From Mugil cephalus (lineage: Eukaryota; Chordata; Actinopteri; Mugiliformes; Mugilidae), in the NCBI RefSeq assembly GCF_022458985.1, contig NC_061777.1:17263668-17327667 (forward strand): a DNA stretch of 64,000 nt, given 5' to 3'. Every line of letters begins with the position of its first letter. Position 1 is the first letter of the stretch. The notes beneath the pieces are model-generated. The model was not told where the DNA came from and searched no databases. It saw only the letters and a list, made by a program, of their open reading frames with translations. A program made the translations under genes and the position numbers. Positions 47,480 through 62,559 of this stretch are shown piece by piece.

Positions 47480-48780
47480 TGAGCGTGTTCAGAACCTCAA
47501 ACTGCATTGCATTTCCAAGAGCAATGCTCTGAGTGAGATGCTTTGGCAGAAATGGAAAAAGCTCTGTTTCATCTCTTCCCCCCGCCACTCCAGCTCTTTC
47601 TTCAGTCAAATTTGATCTAATTTTCTTTCCCGTCCTTGGGTATTTCCCCACAGAAATGAAGGGATAGTGATTGCTGGGTAAGATTGGAGTGGATCTAATC
47701 TTCCACTGCTCTCAGTCATACTCCATTTCACTGCACATCTAATTTGTCACACTGCTGATGAATATGCCACAAGTTTCATGGGAAAGAGAAGGACATAATG
47801 AATATAAAACACACTGGGAGAGGGGAGAAGTAATTGCCGTACCGCACTAACCGCATTGCATTGTTCTTTTGTCCGATCAAATTGCTCACACTATGCATGC
47901 ACTATGGATAGACTGCTTTCCTCCCTCAGAATTTGATCAAGAGGTTAAAACAATAGTGGTTTTGTTGCTTATCTCTTTATTGAAAACTCTACCTCCGTTT
48001 GTGATCACTGACTTCAGTCAGGGTCACTCTGTTTGCTCAAAGAGGCCGTGCAGCACCCTGTAATGCCGTGCAAATGAGTGCACTCCCGCAGATCTGCCCG
48101 GAAGAAATGCATGCATTCACTGCTTGTATTCGTGCAACGCTATAAGCATTGCAGGCAGATGTATTTTACAGACGTGCAGGGGCAGGAGGTTTACACAATT
48201 CAAAGCAGAAGGTCCTTTAACACTGTGTCTGCTGGCCCTGCCTCGCTACCAGATTTAAAAAGCAGCAATGTTGCATAAAAAAAACACAAGCAGATGGTAT
48301 GAATTGCATCTGCATAATGATATTCTAATTTCGTCATTATTCATTATTACTCCGGTTGTGATTGTCAGCGTTGTGATACACTCGGCAGCAATCCAAGCAA
48401 CAGGCAACAAAGTGAATAGGCAGGGTCAGAGATCTGTTCAAATGTTTCCTGGCAACAAGATTTTTTTTGTGTGTGTGTTGAAAGCAGTAATTCCATCCCA
48501 ATTGCTTTTAAAAGTTGCCCGCTGCATAATTGCTGCTATGCAAGTGGGCAGAAAGAGTGAGAGGCAGATTTTTTTCAAATGGACCGTGTGGAAAAAAATT
48601 CAACAGTGTCGTGCTCCGTCCGTCCTGCTTGATGAGTTGAGAGTGAATGTCTCTTTAAAGAAGGAGATGATAGAATCTGTGTGCAGAGCTGCTGCATCAC
48701 CTATCCATGAGACTGGAGAGCGGCTGATGAGAAAGCCCTTCAGGACTCTTCTCTAAATAGGCATGAAATTATATCTCCCT
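47480..48780. promoter_or_regulatory. Candidate conserved non-coding block(s)
   Basis: Complex, repeat-free sequence has many homeodomain- and GATA-like sites (for example TCTAATTTGTCACACTGCTG, GATGAATATGCCACAAG and TGCATAATGATATTC). Stops are sparse, which explains a 162-codon chance frame at 48268-48756. Texture and location in an NK-gene desert suggest developmental enhancers; conservation could not be tested. Confidence 0.3.
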
Positions 48781-49379
48781 CTGACTGAGATTAGCGTCCA
48801 CGCCGCCTCTTGCGTTCTGCCCCCTCTTTTCCTCGGGCTCTCGAGCCAAACAGGCACTTTGCAGTTTCAGCTCGTTTGCGCGGAAGTTTAAGAAAGTTCA
48901 TTTTCATCAGGAGGTGTCCTTCAGCTTCCTTCGCGATGATTCCTGCAAGATTTGTCACGCATGCTGAGGCTATATGCGCTAAAGCGTAGCAATGTTATGT
49001 TACAATGATTTGCGCTTAATAGAGAATCTATCTTGTCACGCACTGGAAAGAATGTGATATCCCGCTAGTTACAGAATAAGCAACACAGTACTTACACAAT
49101 GTTCATTTTTTGGGTATCATTCCTTCAAGGCTAGCAGTGAGTATACAATAAAATGTGTAGAAAAAGTAAGGCTGTAGATTTGAACTCACTCATGTGACAA
49201 GAAATAACAAAAATCTACTGGCTGCTATTAAGGTGGTGCCCTAAATGAGAGGCCTCCATATAATGCACATTGTTTGACATGGAAGCAGAGCTGAGAGCTA
49301 TATGATCAGAATCTGACGGATACCTATAGAGGCAGTAAAGATCAGCAATTTCACAGGACATATATCTGAAGGGGAATCT

Positions 49380-49640
49380 TTGCTCTTAGCATAGGCGAAC
49401 TGGCACCGTCGCAGATGAATCCTAGCAAGGCAGGGCCGGCGTCAGAGAAGCACTTCGATGGCTAAAGGAGCTCAGGCTGGAAGAGGAAGGTGGTGCCATA
49501 ATGGCTCGCCACATTGAGGACAAGCATATCGTGAGCAGAGATGAAATAAAGCCAGGCGGTCTACTTGATTCCTCTGCTGCTCTCACATGACGCACTCGTC
49601 TCACAGCACACATATCCAGTGCACCTTTCTCTTTATGGCA
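49380..49640. other. GC-richer unexplained block
   Basis: A 260-base stretch of about 50% GC (for example GGCACCGTCGCAGATGAATC) stands out from its AT-rich surroundings. No coding frame or repeat was recognised. It may be another non-coding conserved element. Confidence 0.25.
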
Positions 49641-50350
49641 GCACATTTTAGGTGGCTCTAATCAATGTTTTTATATTAACAGTGTATCAAGTGACAATGC
49701 GTGATGTGAAAGAGGTGGCTTGTACTGATGTACCTACAGATAATCGTCAATCTGACCCTAGGTTTGCCTGCAGCTGCAGAACGATATGACTTCTTCAGTT
49801 CAGGTCGGTAACCTTGAATGTTTTCAGTTTCAAAACATCTCTGGAGCCGGAGGAGACCAAAACAGAGACAAAAGAAGGGTGAACATATGGACTAAAGTCA
49901 CATTTGATTGTCCGCTGCTTTCTGCAGTTGATCACTAGAGTATATTCCAGATACAGTTCCCACCCTAAATGTCTCTCGAGTGAAACAAACCTCACAATAT
50001 TGCTAGTGTGTGGACGGAGAAAGCTCTTCTATTCTCCCTCTATTTGCAAAAAGAAATGTCAACAACACTGGCGCTCCACCTGGGTTCACCTCATCCTTTG
50101 AACCTGCTGTTGAATTTGGTAATCAGTGTTGCTGGAGGGTAAATGACAAATTATCGCACCAGAAGCTTAAAATTATTGTATTTTGAGGGAAATTATCAAT
50201 TTGACGTTGCTCAGGACCGAAACATCACCACAGGCCGTGCATAGTATAGCTTATATATTGCAGTTTTATCTTTAAATAATGTAACAGAACTGTTTGTCTT
50301 TGCTAATAGCAAACGTACTGAGAGGGTCAAATGATCGTACTTGGAATTTG

Positions 50351-50444
50351 CTGGACGTCTGAGTCTGTTCCCTAAATTCACTGATTCATATGTGCTAAAA
50401 TGTAAGCTTCACATATGCAGCTCTTTGGAAGGTGGAACCAAATG
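50351..50444 (+). repeat. Dispersed direct repeat, copy 1
   Basis: Starts CTGGACGTCTGAGTCTGTTC and ends GGAAGGTGGAACCAAATG. It is about 85-90% identical by eye to copy 2 at 50969-51065. Confidence 0.8.
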
Positions 50445-50968
50445 TCTTTCAATTTTTTCATTATGGGATTTTTGAAATTATTGACCATACAGAGGGTGAT
50501 ATTATCGTACAAATACGATAATTATCATGCGTCTGGCAGCACTGTTGGCAATAGACTTGTTTTCTCATCCTGTTTCTTTGCTCATCGTTGAAATTAGTTC
50601 AACTTGGTACCCACTCACTCCACGTTAAAGGTTGCTAAAGGTTTTCCGCCTGTCATCGCTACAAGTTAAACTTCATTCCCGGCCGTGGTCTCTTGTCTGT
50701 TCCTGTATACACGCCCCTTTTAAGCAGTCAGAAACAATGTTCCAAATATAAACGTATATATATGTTTTGCTGCCTTTTCAGCTGTCGTCTAGCTCAACCT
50801 TCACTTGCTGCTGTCAATACAGTTGTTTATGTAGCATTCGATGTGCAGTTTAATTCAAACCTCGGCTCCTGTATTCACAAATAGGCACCACATTCCCACA
50901 TGGTTAATTCATTATATTTATCATATACTGTCCCAGTCCCCAGTGTGGCAGGCTTGATTTTTAATTTT

Positions 50969-51065
50969 CTGGATGTCTGAGTCTATTCCCCATATTCACT
51001 GGTTCATATGTGCTAAAATGTAAGCTCCACAGACAGATGCAGCTCTTTGGAAGGTGGCACCAAAT
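50969..51065 (+). repeat. Dispersed direct repeat, copy 2
   Basis: Starts CTGGATGTCTGAGTCTATTC and ends GGAAGGTGGCACCAAAT, in the same orientation as copy 1 and 618 bases from it. The shared core TCATATGTGCTAAAATGTAA is exact in both. Confidence 0.8.
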
Positions 51066-51411
51066 ATTTTAGATGATTGCAATCTTTTCATTTTTTATTT
51101 TTTTTTGTTCATGTAGCTCAGGAAATTAGAAACGCTAATAGCCCCGGATATTATTGTGGAGTCATGGGTGACACATTTATTGTAGATTATGGGGTGTATT
51201 GGAAGTGGAGGTGATGGAGGCAATTTACCAAATTAGCAAATTCACCAAGTGTTTCAGAAAACACGCTTCATGTCTGTCACACAACAGTACTCCAGCACCT
51301 TGATGAATAATCATTTCGTACTTCTGCCTTAATGAGTTTTGGAGATTTTCATGAGAACTTTTATGCAACTTCACCTGCTACTAAAATGCATGGAGGAGGA
51401 AAAGAAACTGC

Positions 51412-51923
51412 AGAAAGGTCAAGACTCCAGCAGCACTTGTAGTAAATGAACTTTATTAGACTGATGCTTTTCAGCTTGTGGCCTTCATCATGGTCATCAA
51501 GAAATACACTGCAAGGGACAATTTAAATAATGTAAAGAATGCACCACTTTAAATAGAAACAACCAATCATGTACATGCATTTATTTTTATTTAAACTCTT
51601 TTGCACACACACTTTTATGTGCCTCATTTATACTATTTTTATCTTGCTTATATATCTTAGCTTCACTATTAACCTCTACTGGGCATTCTTCCCTTTGACT
51701 CTCTGGTCCAATGACAGGTCAGAAACCAAGTGTCAATATACCCAGTCTACACTTTTAGGCGTTCCCTGGCCTGTATATATATGTATGTGGAGGTGTGTGA
51801 TTGGTCGGCCTGATGTCACATGACCTAGCTCACGTTGCAGGTGCCCTTTTGGCTTATATGTACTGTATATGTGTTTGTACATTATTGATTTACAACGAAT
51901 GCTGCTGGAGTCTTGACCTTTCT
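51412..51923. mobile_element. Non-autonomous DNA transposon with perfect 24-bp terminal inverted repeats
   Basis: The left TIR at 51412-51435 (AGAAAGGTCAAGACTCCAGC plus AGCA) is the exact reverse complement of 51900-51923. The 512-base interior has no transposase frame. Sub-terminal ACCAATCA (about 51561) and TGATTGGT (about 51798) give further inverted symmetry. No clear target-site duplication was seen. A degraded relative lies at 46222-46310. The superfamily is unknown to me. Confidence 0.7.
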
Positions 51924-53999
51924 ACGTATGCACATGTTCCCAAACATCATTTTAAGTCAGGGCATAAATCCATCTTCAGAACTGGAAACCTTTTTTTTTT
52001 TTTTTTTATCAGCTCCCATCCATTAAATTACACGTTGTGCAGTTTGCAGATAGATAAACAGAAGTCATTAAGTCGCAGGCATTTTTCTGGTGAATGCAAA
52101 GCAACAAATTTCATACCATATGCCAGATATGATAAATATTTTATTTCTGTTCAGCAAAAGACACACAACTGATGCATCTGTATCTTTCATGACTTTTCAG
52201 TACAGAGAAAAAACCCAAACATATACACAGTATGGGCATATATGTATATGGGTATATTTTAAAGTGCAAGTGATTCACAAGGGTCAATCATGCGTTACAT
52301 ACGTAGCATCTGTATCAGGATCTTCAGTAATCTCCTAAAATCTGCGATAACTTTTTGAATCTGATAGTAAAATAACTGTCACTTATATATGAATACAAAA
52401 TAAACTTTACTAGTCACCAAAGCTTTTAGATTTTGTTTAAGCACAACAACATTTATCGATCTATTTCAAGTCTTGAGAGGAAAGAGTACCATGAAGTGCC
52501 AGAAGAGAGGGAGATTTTTTTTCTTCTTTTTTTGTCTCTAGTATTGACAGTAACAGTTTCACAAAACTCACCATGGGTCCATTTAACAATACCACCATAC
52601 AGTACCACCTTAAGCCCCCTACACTTGAATTAAAAATCTAAAACAGAAAGAAATCGAAATTACTCTTTTTCCCCTAATAGCCTTCATCGGTCATCTAACG
52701 TGGGCATGTCCTTGTTGAAAGAGACATTCAGTATACAGGTACATTCTCTATAAATTCCATTTCATGAGACTTCGTGAGGAAACAGTCAATTTGCCCTTGC
52801 CAAATATCTTTGACACGAGGAATGTTTGTAGAAAATAAATATGAAACATGGCTGGGTGTTTTAAAATGTAAATGTGGACCAATGCTGAGTTCACTGTGTG
52901 TTGACAGATCAAAGCGACCACAGCAGAGAGGCATCCGCACAGCATCATACAGGGTAGCAGTAACTTAGCAGCAGCTGTTGGGGTTTGGATTTACCCATGG
53001 ACAACAGAGATACAGACATATGTATCAATAGTACATGAAGAAGCCCTGACCCTTCAGGATGCGAAATATTCAAACTCATCTCCATTCACGGGGTGAATAA
53101 AATATGCCTCAGTTGCACATGTACTCAATGTTTCAATGCCCTTTATAGTGGTTAAGATGCAAAGTGCATATTTAACATAAAATATAAGCTAGGATATACT
53201 ACAGTGTGACTATAGCTCTTGACTTCCCAAGTGATTCCTTCAGCTGTCGCTTCGCACCGCGTGACGCAAAAGAAATGATCGTCTTCACAGAACAAAAGGA
53301 ATGCTAGTTTACAAAAAACACAGAAACGGAAAGCATCATAGCGGAGCAATGCCTTCACACTGAGTCTCGTATGAGTTCACACGCGCTGCTGCTTCAATCA
53401 CACAGCATTGGCTGGCACTGAATGAAATGAAGGTCAATTTCTGTGTTGCTGTAAATCCTTTGTGTGGGATTATTGCATAGTTTGGAATTCTTAACATAGC
53501 TATTAAATAGACACTGAAAAATAAAACATCTCCTCTGTGCTTCAATATACAAATTCACCTTTTTTCAGACAGGAGTGGGTTCGGTTCCTTTCAAGAAGTC
53601 AAAGAAAGAAAAGAAAATCAGGCAATAGCTACTAACTGATTTATAAATTAATTTTGCGACCAAATCGCATGGTTAGAATTCTTAATCAAGGGTATTTTCA
53701 GAATTGTTTTGTTTTCTAGTGAACTGAACCCGACCCTGCTTCAAAGTTAACTTCTATATTGCATTTTAAATGTGAACAGATATCTATAATGTATTCTAGC
53801 TAACTAAGTCATTGATTATCTTACTGACGTTTATGGTGCCAAACCACCATCTATCCACTGCATACGGATCAAAGCAAACACCAGCATTAAGACCCTTCAT
53901 AGTGACTACGCTTCTATATCAAATATGTGTCTTTACACACACCGGTAGGTTTTGGTCTGTAAAATACCAGTGCAATCTTAAGCGGCTTGACCCAAGAAC

Positions 54000-54530
54000 T
54001 AAGAACCTCTAGTCTCGTTTTCACCGCAGTTACCAGAGTCTACGTTACCACGACATTAAAAGTCTGTGATCAGTTGATAGTACTTTTCAGACGTGCAGGA
54101 ACTTTGGGACGTATAATGCAGAGCGTTTCTGATTGGTCGGGCGCTCCCAACATTTCATCTCGTCCTCAGTCTCTGCAGTTGTATGCGTGTAAAATTGTGT
54201 TTGCTTTTTTTGGGTGTAGAATTTTGTCTATATTACATTTGTTTATTTGACTCTATGGTTGCTATCAATGCAGTAAATTAAGAGGAACCCAAACACAGCT
54301 GTACTCTCTTACACGGTTACTACTGTTGCATTGTTGTCGAGTCTCCCTCATGTCTGTCAATCAGATAAAGTAGTTTAACTGTTGTTGTTTAGTCCTTTGC
54401 ATTACTGCCACCTACTGGACTGGAGTGGAACACATTGTTGTATAGTTGCATGAAATATAACAGCTTTTTAGAAATGCAGCCAATGGCAAGAACCTTTAAG
54501 TCCCTTGAAGAAAGGTTCCTGGAACTAATA
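54000..54530. repeat. Probable MITE-type repeat
   Basis: The segment TTTCACCGCAGTTACCAGAG, then GTGATCAGTTGATAGTAC and GATTGGTCGGGCGCTCCC is familiar from dispersed fish repeats. It is bounded on the right by AAGGTTCCTGGAACTAATAG. The ends are not sharply defined and the assignment is from recall. Confidence 0.35.
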
Positions 54531-56319
54531 GTTTAGGGTACTTGTGATGGGAATATGACTTTATTAGTTTCTTAATATTCTGGTTACTTTTATGGTCATA
54601 TTTCATATATTGCTTGTATTCATATTTCATGTAGGAGAAGTGATCGTGTACAAGCCGTCCCTGACAGGATACATAATGCAGGTGTTTGTTTCGCTGTCTT
54701 TAAACCTGTTCAATCATCAGAAATGCACACAAACCCTCAGCACTGCACATGCGCAACTGCCAGCTGCAGCGACAACCTTTTTTAAACCAGAAAGTGTGTC
54801 AAAACTAGGCTAATGTTTTGTTGTGGTCCCTTGTAACACCCATAAAGTATATTCACCTGACCTGAATGACCAACCTTGTTCCCCTATGGCCAGCACAGAG
54901 TCATGACATGGGTCCCATTCAGTCACTCGGTGAGTGTCGCCTCACTCTTTTTTTTTTTCTTTTTTTTTGGCATAGAGCTCATGTTTAAATAGGAGCCATG
55001 ACTGAACTGCTTTTTGTTAACATCTGTAAACTAATTAGAACTACAATAATGCATTAAAATAAAAAATAAAAAACATTAAATAATATAGTAGGAAAATAAA
55101 TATCATTCCAACAAGGCTTATTTTAAATAGTCATTCTCTATCTTGACATTGGAAGCCAGTGTGTATGTCACGTGATTCACCTCAGAGAACGACGATCATC
55201 AGTCCAAGAAGATGGCTGCTCTCAGTCTCATCGGTGAACGTGCTAATCGACTACTGCACATACACGACTGCTTCGCACTGAGTTAAGACCATGGACACAG
55301 ATCCAACTAAACACCACTCATGTAGAGCTCAACAGTCTTATGCATTGCAAGTGTCTGGATAAAAGATGCAAAAAGGACTTTCTCTGATAGACTTGGCCAT
55401 GTCCTACACAATCCTTACAGTGTGTGCAGGATTAATGATTCGAAACATACATGACCAAGGCTACATATGCCAACAGAAAATAATAATAATAATAATTATA
55501 AGTGCTATAGCTATACAGAATTTTGGTATTTTCATGAATAGCATTCAGGGCAGTTTGAAGTTTTTTGGTCAGTTTAAGGTAACCTCTCAAAGGTTATCAT
55601 GAAACCTCTGCAGACCTCACTCCGTATGAGCGCTCTCTTTTAGAGGGCTAGCTATGGCTGATAACTTGGTATACAGTACATTTAAGTGTTATGTCAGAAA
55701 AAACAAAACAAAAAAAAAAAACGCTATGAAACTCACTCCACATCTCATGCTCACAATTTGACCTATTTCGTTGCTGAAATATTAGATACATCTACCAATA
55801 ATTTCCCGTCTCTAAAAACGAATCAATAATATTCCAACCACTGATTTCTATCCGTGTACAAATATCAGAATTATGAAATAGTGGTTTTATCTTTTACTGT
55901 ACTGGCTTGTGCTCTAGAGGCGTGAACCACTATGGCTATTTTTTATTTTTTTTCTCATTTTTTTTGGCTTGGCATCAAAAGACTTCTTTAGGATTCATCT
56001 CTGCTGGAGGATGTGAAGAGGAGTGAACAGGACCATGTTGCACAAATGCAACAGCCACATGTTCAGCACTAACTGTGAGCGGACACGTTTGAGAACAAGT
56101 CCATGGAAGAGGGGTTCTCTTAAGCCTAAAGTGTAGGATATACAATATAACAACAATCAAACTGATATCAACTCTATGGGCGGTCCGGCATTCCCTAGAG
56201 GTGCATATTTCTGTAACTTCCAGTCTAGCAGAGGAATGGAGTTTTTCACCTTTAGGGAATAGAGGAGCTTTTGTGATGTTTTGTAGGAGTGTGTGGAGTT
56301 TTCTGAATCTGAGTGGAAG

Positions 56320-59459
<3,140 letters not shown>

Positions 59460-59675
59460 CGTCCTCTCAATACAGATGACACAACTAAACGTAAAAAGAC
59501 GGCTCCTGCTTTGTGTGTAATTCATAAGAATAACGCTCCAAAAGCTTCTGCTGCGCAAAAACAGAACAAATGTGGGCTATCACAAGCAATTTCTGCAAGC
59601 AGTTTCTCTACACTGGACTCCTCACTATCCTTTGGACTTGCATGACAGATAGCACCGATGTCAAGTCTGCACGGG

Positions 59676-59719
59676 TTTATATGGGAGCGCTGAATGAGTT
59701 CTGCGGTTGGACCAATCAG
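59676..59719 (-). promoter_or_regulatory. Core promoter of stc1: TATA box and CCAAT box
   Basis: On the minus strand ATATAAA occupies 59682-59676. A CCAAT box (CCAATCAG on the + strand, 59712-59719) lies about 30 bases upstream of it. Transcription would start near 59650, giving a 5' UTR of about 190 bases. The spacing fits a regulated, TATA-driven gene. Confidence 0.55.
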
Positions 59720-61048
59720 AACGCAGTATTCAGGACCGTGGTCCGGCTCTCTCCACTACTAATTGATAAAATGATTTAACAGCGGCCGGTCATGTAGCTG
59801 GACATCTGAGCTTTGACCATTATTTCGGGTAATCGCACAAAATGTTATTAAGCCGTTAAATAAATACTAAAGGTTCTACATAAGTGTCTATTTTCATTTA
59901 TGTACTAGTTCCCCTTCAATTTTCTGCTTCACTCTGCATCACTGTAATATCCAACAGATATGTGGTCGTCCCTGACTATTTCACATCAGTCATGAGTCTT
60001 GGATTAATGAGTTGTCTTATTCTATAAATAATTAAAGTCGAATAAGAACAGAATATTATACATTTGAAGGTTTGTGTACACTGACTTAAAACCCTATAGC
60101 GTAAAGGTAAAAGTAAGGGGCTGTAACAAAATTATTGTTTGGAAAAACATGGGGAGTAATGTGGGGGTTAAAAAATATTGTTTTGAACTGACACAATTTT
60201 AATATGACGTATTATATGTGTGTATTGGCCAAACCTTTAACTCTGATAAAATAACTGACCAATATGAATAAAAAAAAGAATTTATGTAACTAACCTGTTT
60301 CTTCTAAAAGCTCTGTATCACACACAGGAAACTTATTTTACTAGCAAGGTGACGTTTGGGTGTGTTTGCTGAAGGCTGATTGGTGGAAAGGTTGGATTTC
60401 GACCAGAAAGGAAATAACCGCAGAAGAGGGCAACGTGAAGAGGGAGAAGCACATAAACAACACTGTCTTTGTGGTGTAATGAACCAACAACTCCATAAAC
60501 ACAAGCTAGAGTAGCCTACATTTCTGACCGGTCCCACATATTTTTTGACAATGTCACCAAGTGCCGGCGGAAAAGCTAGTGAGTTGTACCCATGAAACGT
60601 TAAAAAAAACAAACAAACGAAAAACGTTGTCATTGCAGAGTGGGTGAGTACCAAGTCGAACAAACCTCAACTTTGATGCGAGGTATCTGACGAGGTAACA
60701 TTTACTGAGAGGAAACTCCATCCATTACTTTGGTACCTGTCACCGCATGGGGAGCATGGGGTGAACCCAGATAGAGCCGTATGGTCCTTGACTGTGTTTC
60801 AAACAGAGAGCTGTGACGGCAACAAAGAGCGAGCGAGCGTGCTAGCAATATTTTTGTGTTCTGCTTGTTTCACATGGAAACATTTTGAGGTGGAAAATAT
60901 ACACAAGAGAGTTACCTAGGCAACCAGAGCAAGAAATGTCCACCACAGACCAACTGTCGGCTACAAAGTGACGAGCAAATCACGTCATGTGTGGATGACC
61001 TGCTCACTTCCACTGTTGCCTAAAAACAGGAAAAGAAGCCATGTGACA

Positions 61049-61165
61049 GGCGTGTCCCGGGTGTACCTGACCTCATGTCCAGTGAGCTGCTAGCTGGGAT
61101 AGGCTGCAGTAACCTGTGACCCCTAGAGGACAAGCGGTAAGAGATAACGAATGAATGAATGAATC
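61049..61165 (+). repeat. L2-type LINE 3' tail with GAAT microsatellite
   Basis: GTGTCCCGGGTGTACCTGAC, then GCTAGCTGGGATAGGCTGCAG and GGACAAGCGGTAAGAGATAA, then (GAAT)n, match the very common 3' end of teleost L2-like LINEs and their SINEs, which end GGATAAGCGGT followed by a short tandem tail. Confidence 0.7.
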
Positions 61166-62533
61166 AGGTGGTTAAAATGTTTATATTCCAATGAACCGGA
61201 CTTCACTTTTCTTAAAAGGGAAAAAGGAAATCCAACCTTCTTCTTCCCAATAAATAATTTTCTCCAGTCCCTTACATCAGCAGATGCAAAGGGCTTGACC
61301 AGACAAATTTCACCAATCAATTGTTTAGTCAAATGTTGTGCGTACTTTGCCACACTCAAACAGCTTTGTCCAAATATCAACTGAGAACATTCAAATGGCA
61401 GGTCTTCTTTATCACTCCAACATTTTCCTGCACCATGCTCAATGATGACACCATTGTTGCTTTAGCTTAGGGAATCTACTCAACATGGAAATAGACTACC
61501 TGGGTTGTTGATATAAAGTGTGGATGACTGCTGTTGACTATTTCCCTCTTCCTAAAACTGCAAAGTGTTGGGTCCGCTAAGTTGCAGTAGCACGTGCCGA
61601 CATAGAGAGGATGGTGTGTGGGACTCTGAGCTACCATTTATCAAGGAGGCCTCACGCCTCTTCACCCACTGCAACGCGCTTCCATTTCAGACAGAATCAG
61701 ACACTGGGAAGCAGAAATGTCCTGTCGAGGATTCAGATGCGGATTTAGAGCAGAAACACGCTTCCCTTACTCACTCCCGACAATGTCTGAAGTCAAGAGT
61801 ACCATCTTGTCGCATGTGTAGTTCATTAGTAGACGTCTCTGGGTGTCAAAGCTGTCACATTTAAGAAAGAGACTTCAAATATTTTTTCTGCACCTTCTGT
61901 CAAATAACTTTTCTTTGGCAATTCAGAGAGCGGAGCGCGCCCCTTCATGTCTGTCTGCTGTGTTGTGGTTGTCTTTGGCAGTCATTATACCATCACCATA
62001 ATTTCTCTCAGAGCATTGTCAGGAGCTTGGCATGGTGTCAAGCTGTTGGCATCTTATATCTGCTGGGGAATCCAAACACGGGCCCCTGCCAGCTGCACCA
62101 ATAGTCTTAGTAATGGGAAGATTAAATGAGTTTAACAGCCTAATGAGGAGCCATTATCAACTGTCACAGCCAATCGTTATCAGCTTCATAGTCTCTGGAT
62201 GGTGTAAGTTTCATGTTGGACATGTGATTTTTGATCATTTTTGGATTTGTCGTTTCTGATAGCCCTCTTTAGACAGTGCTTTCTTTCTACTTTTAAGCGT
62301 CTTGTTCTGCTACAATAAAGTGAAGTCTCCTGGGCAACGACGAATTTTCTGTGCTACAAATTATGTGTAAAAAAAAAACAATATGTCAAAAACCAGCCTG
62401 CTTGCTTCCTGGTCATGTCAGCACTCCTAGAAAAACAGAAGACAACAGCAATGCGAACGATGTAAGATTTGAGTCAGATGTTGAGCTCATATTCATGCTT
62501 TCCACGAATATGTTGCTGCTCTTGCATTTATTG

Positions 62534-62559
62534 CCCCCCCCCTCCACCCCCACCCCCCC
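62534..62559 (-). other. G-quadruplex-capable tract (minus strand)
   Basis: The + strand has runs of 9, 5 and 7 cytosines separated by TCCA and A. On the minus strand this is G7-T-G5-TGGA-G9, which meets the four-tract G4 rule if G9 is split. Confidence 0.5.

Larger units (their letters stand above)
42561..56200. other. Large gene-free region between the NK2 gene and stc1
   Basis: About 13.6 kb contains no supportable exon. Blocks of complex, less AT-rich sequence (47480-48780 and 49380-49640) look like candidate conserved non-coding DNA. It also holds a TIR element (51412-51923) and its relative (46222-46310), a direct repeat (50351-50444 / 50969-51065), a likely MITE-type repeat (54000-54530) and a CTCF-like site (46749-46760). 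The longest open frame, 162 codons at 48268-48756, has no intron-exon context or family resemblance. Confidence 0.55.

Noticed and set aside
48268-48756. 162-codon open frame as a new gene
   Set aside because: There is no recognisable domain, Kozak-like start, splice context or promoter. The composition fits stop-poor non-coding DNA.
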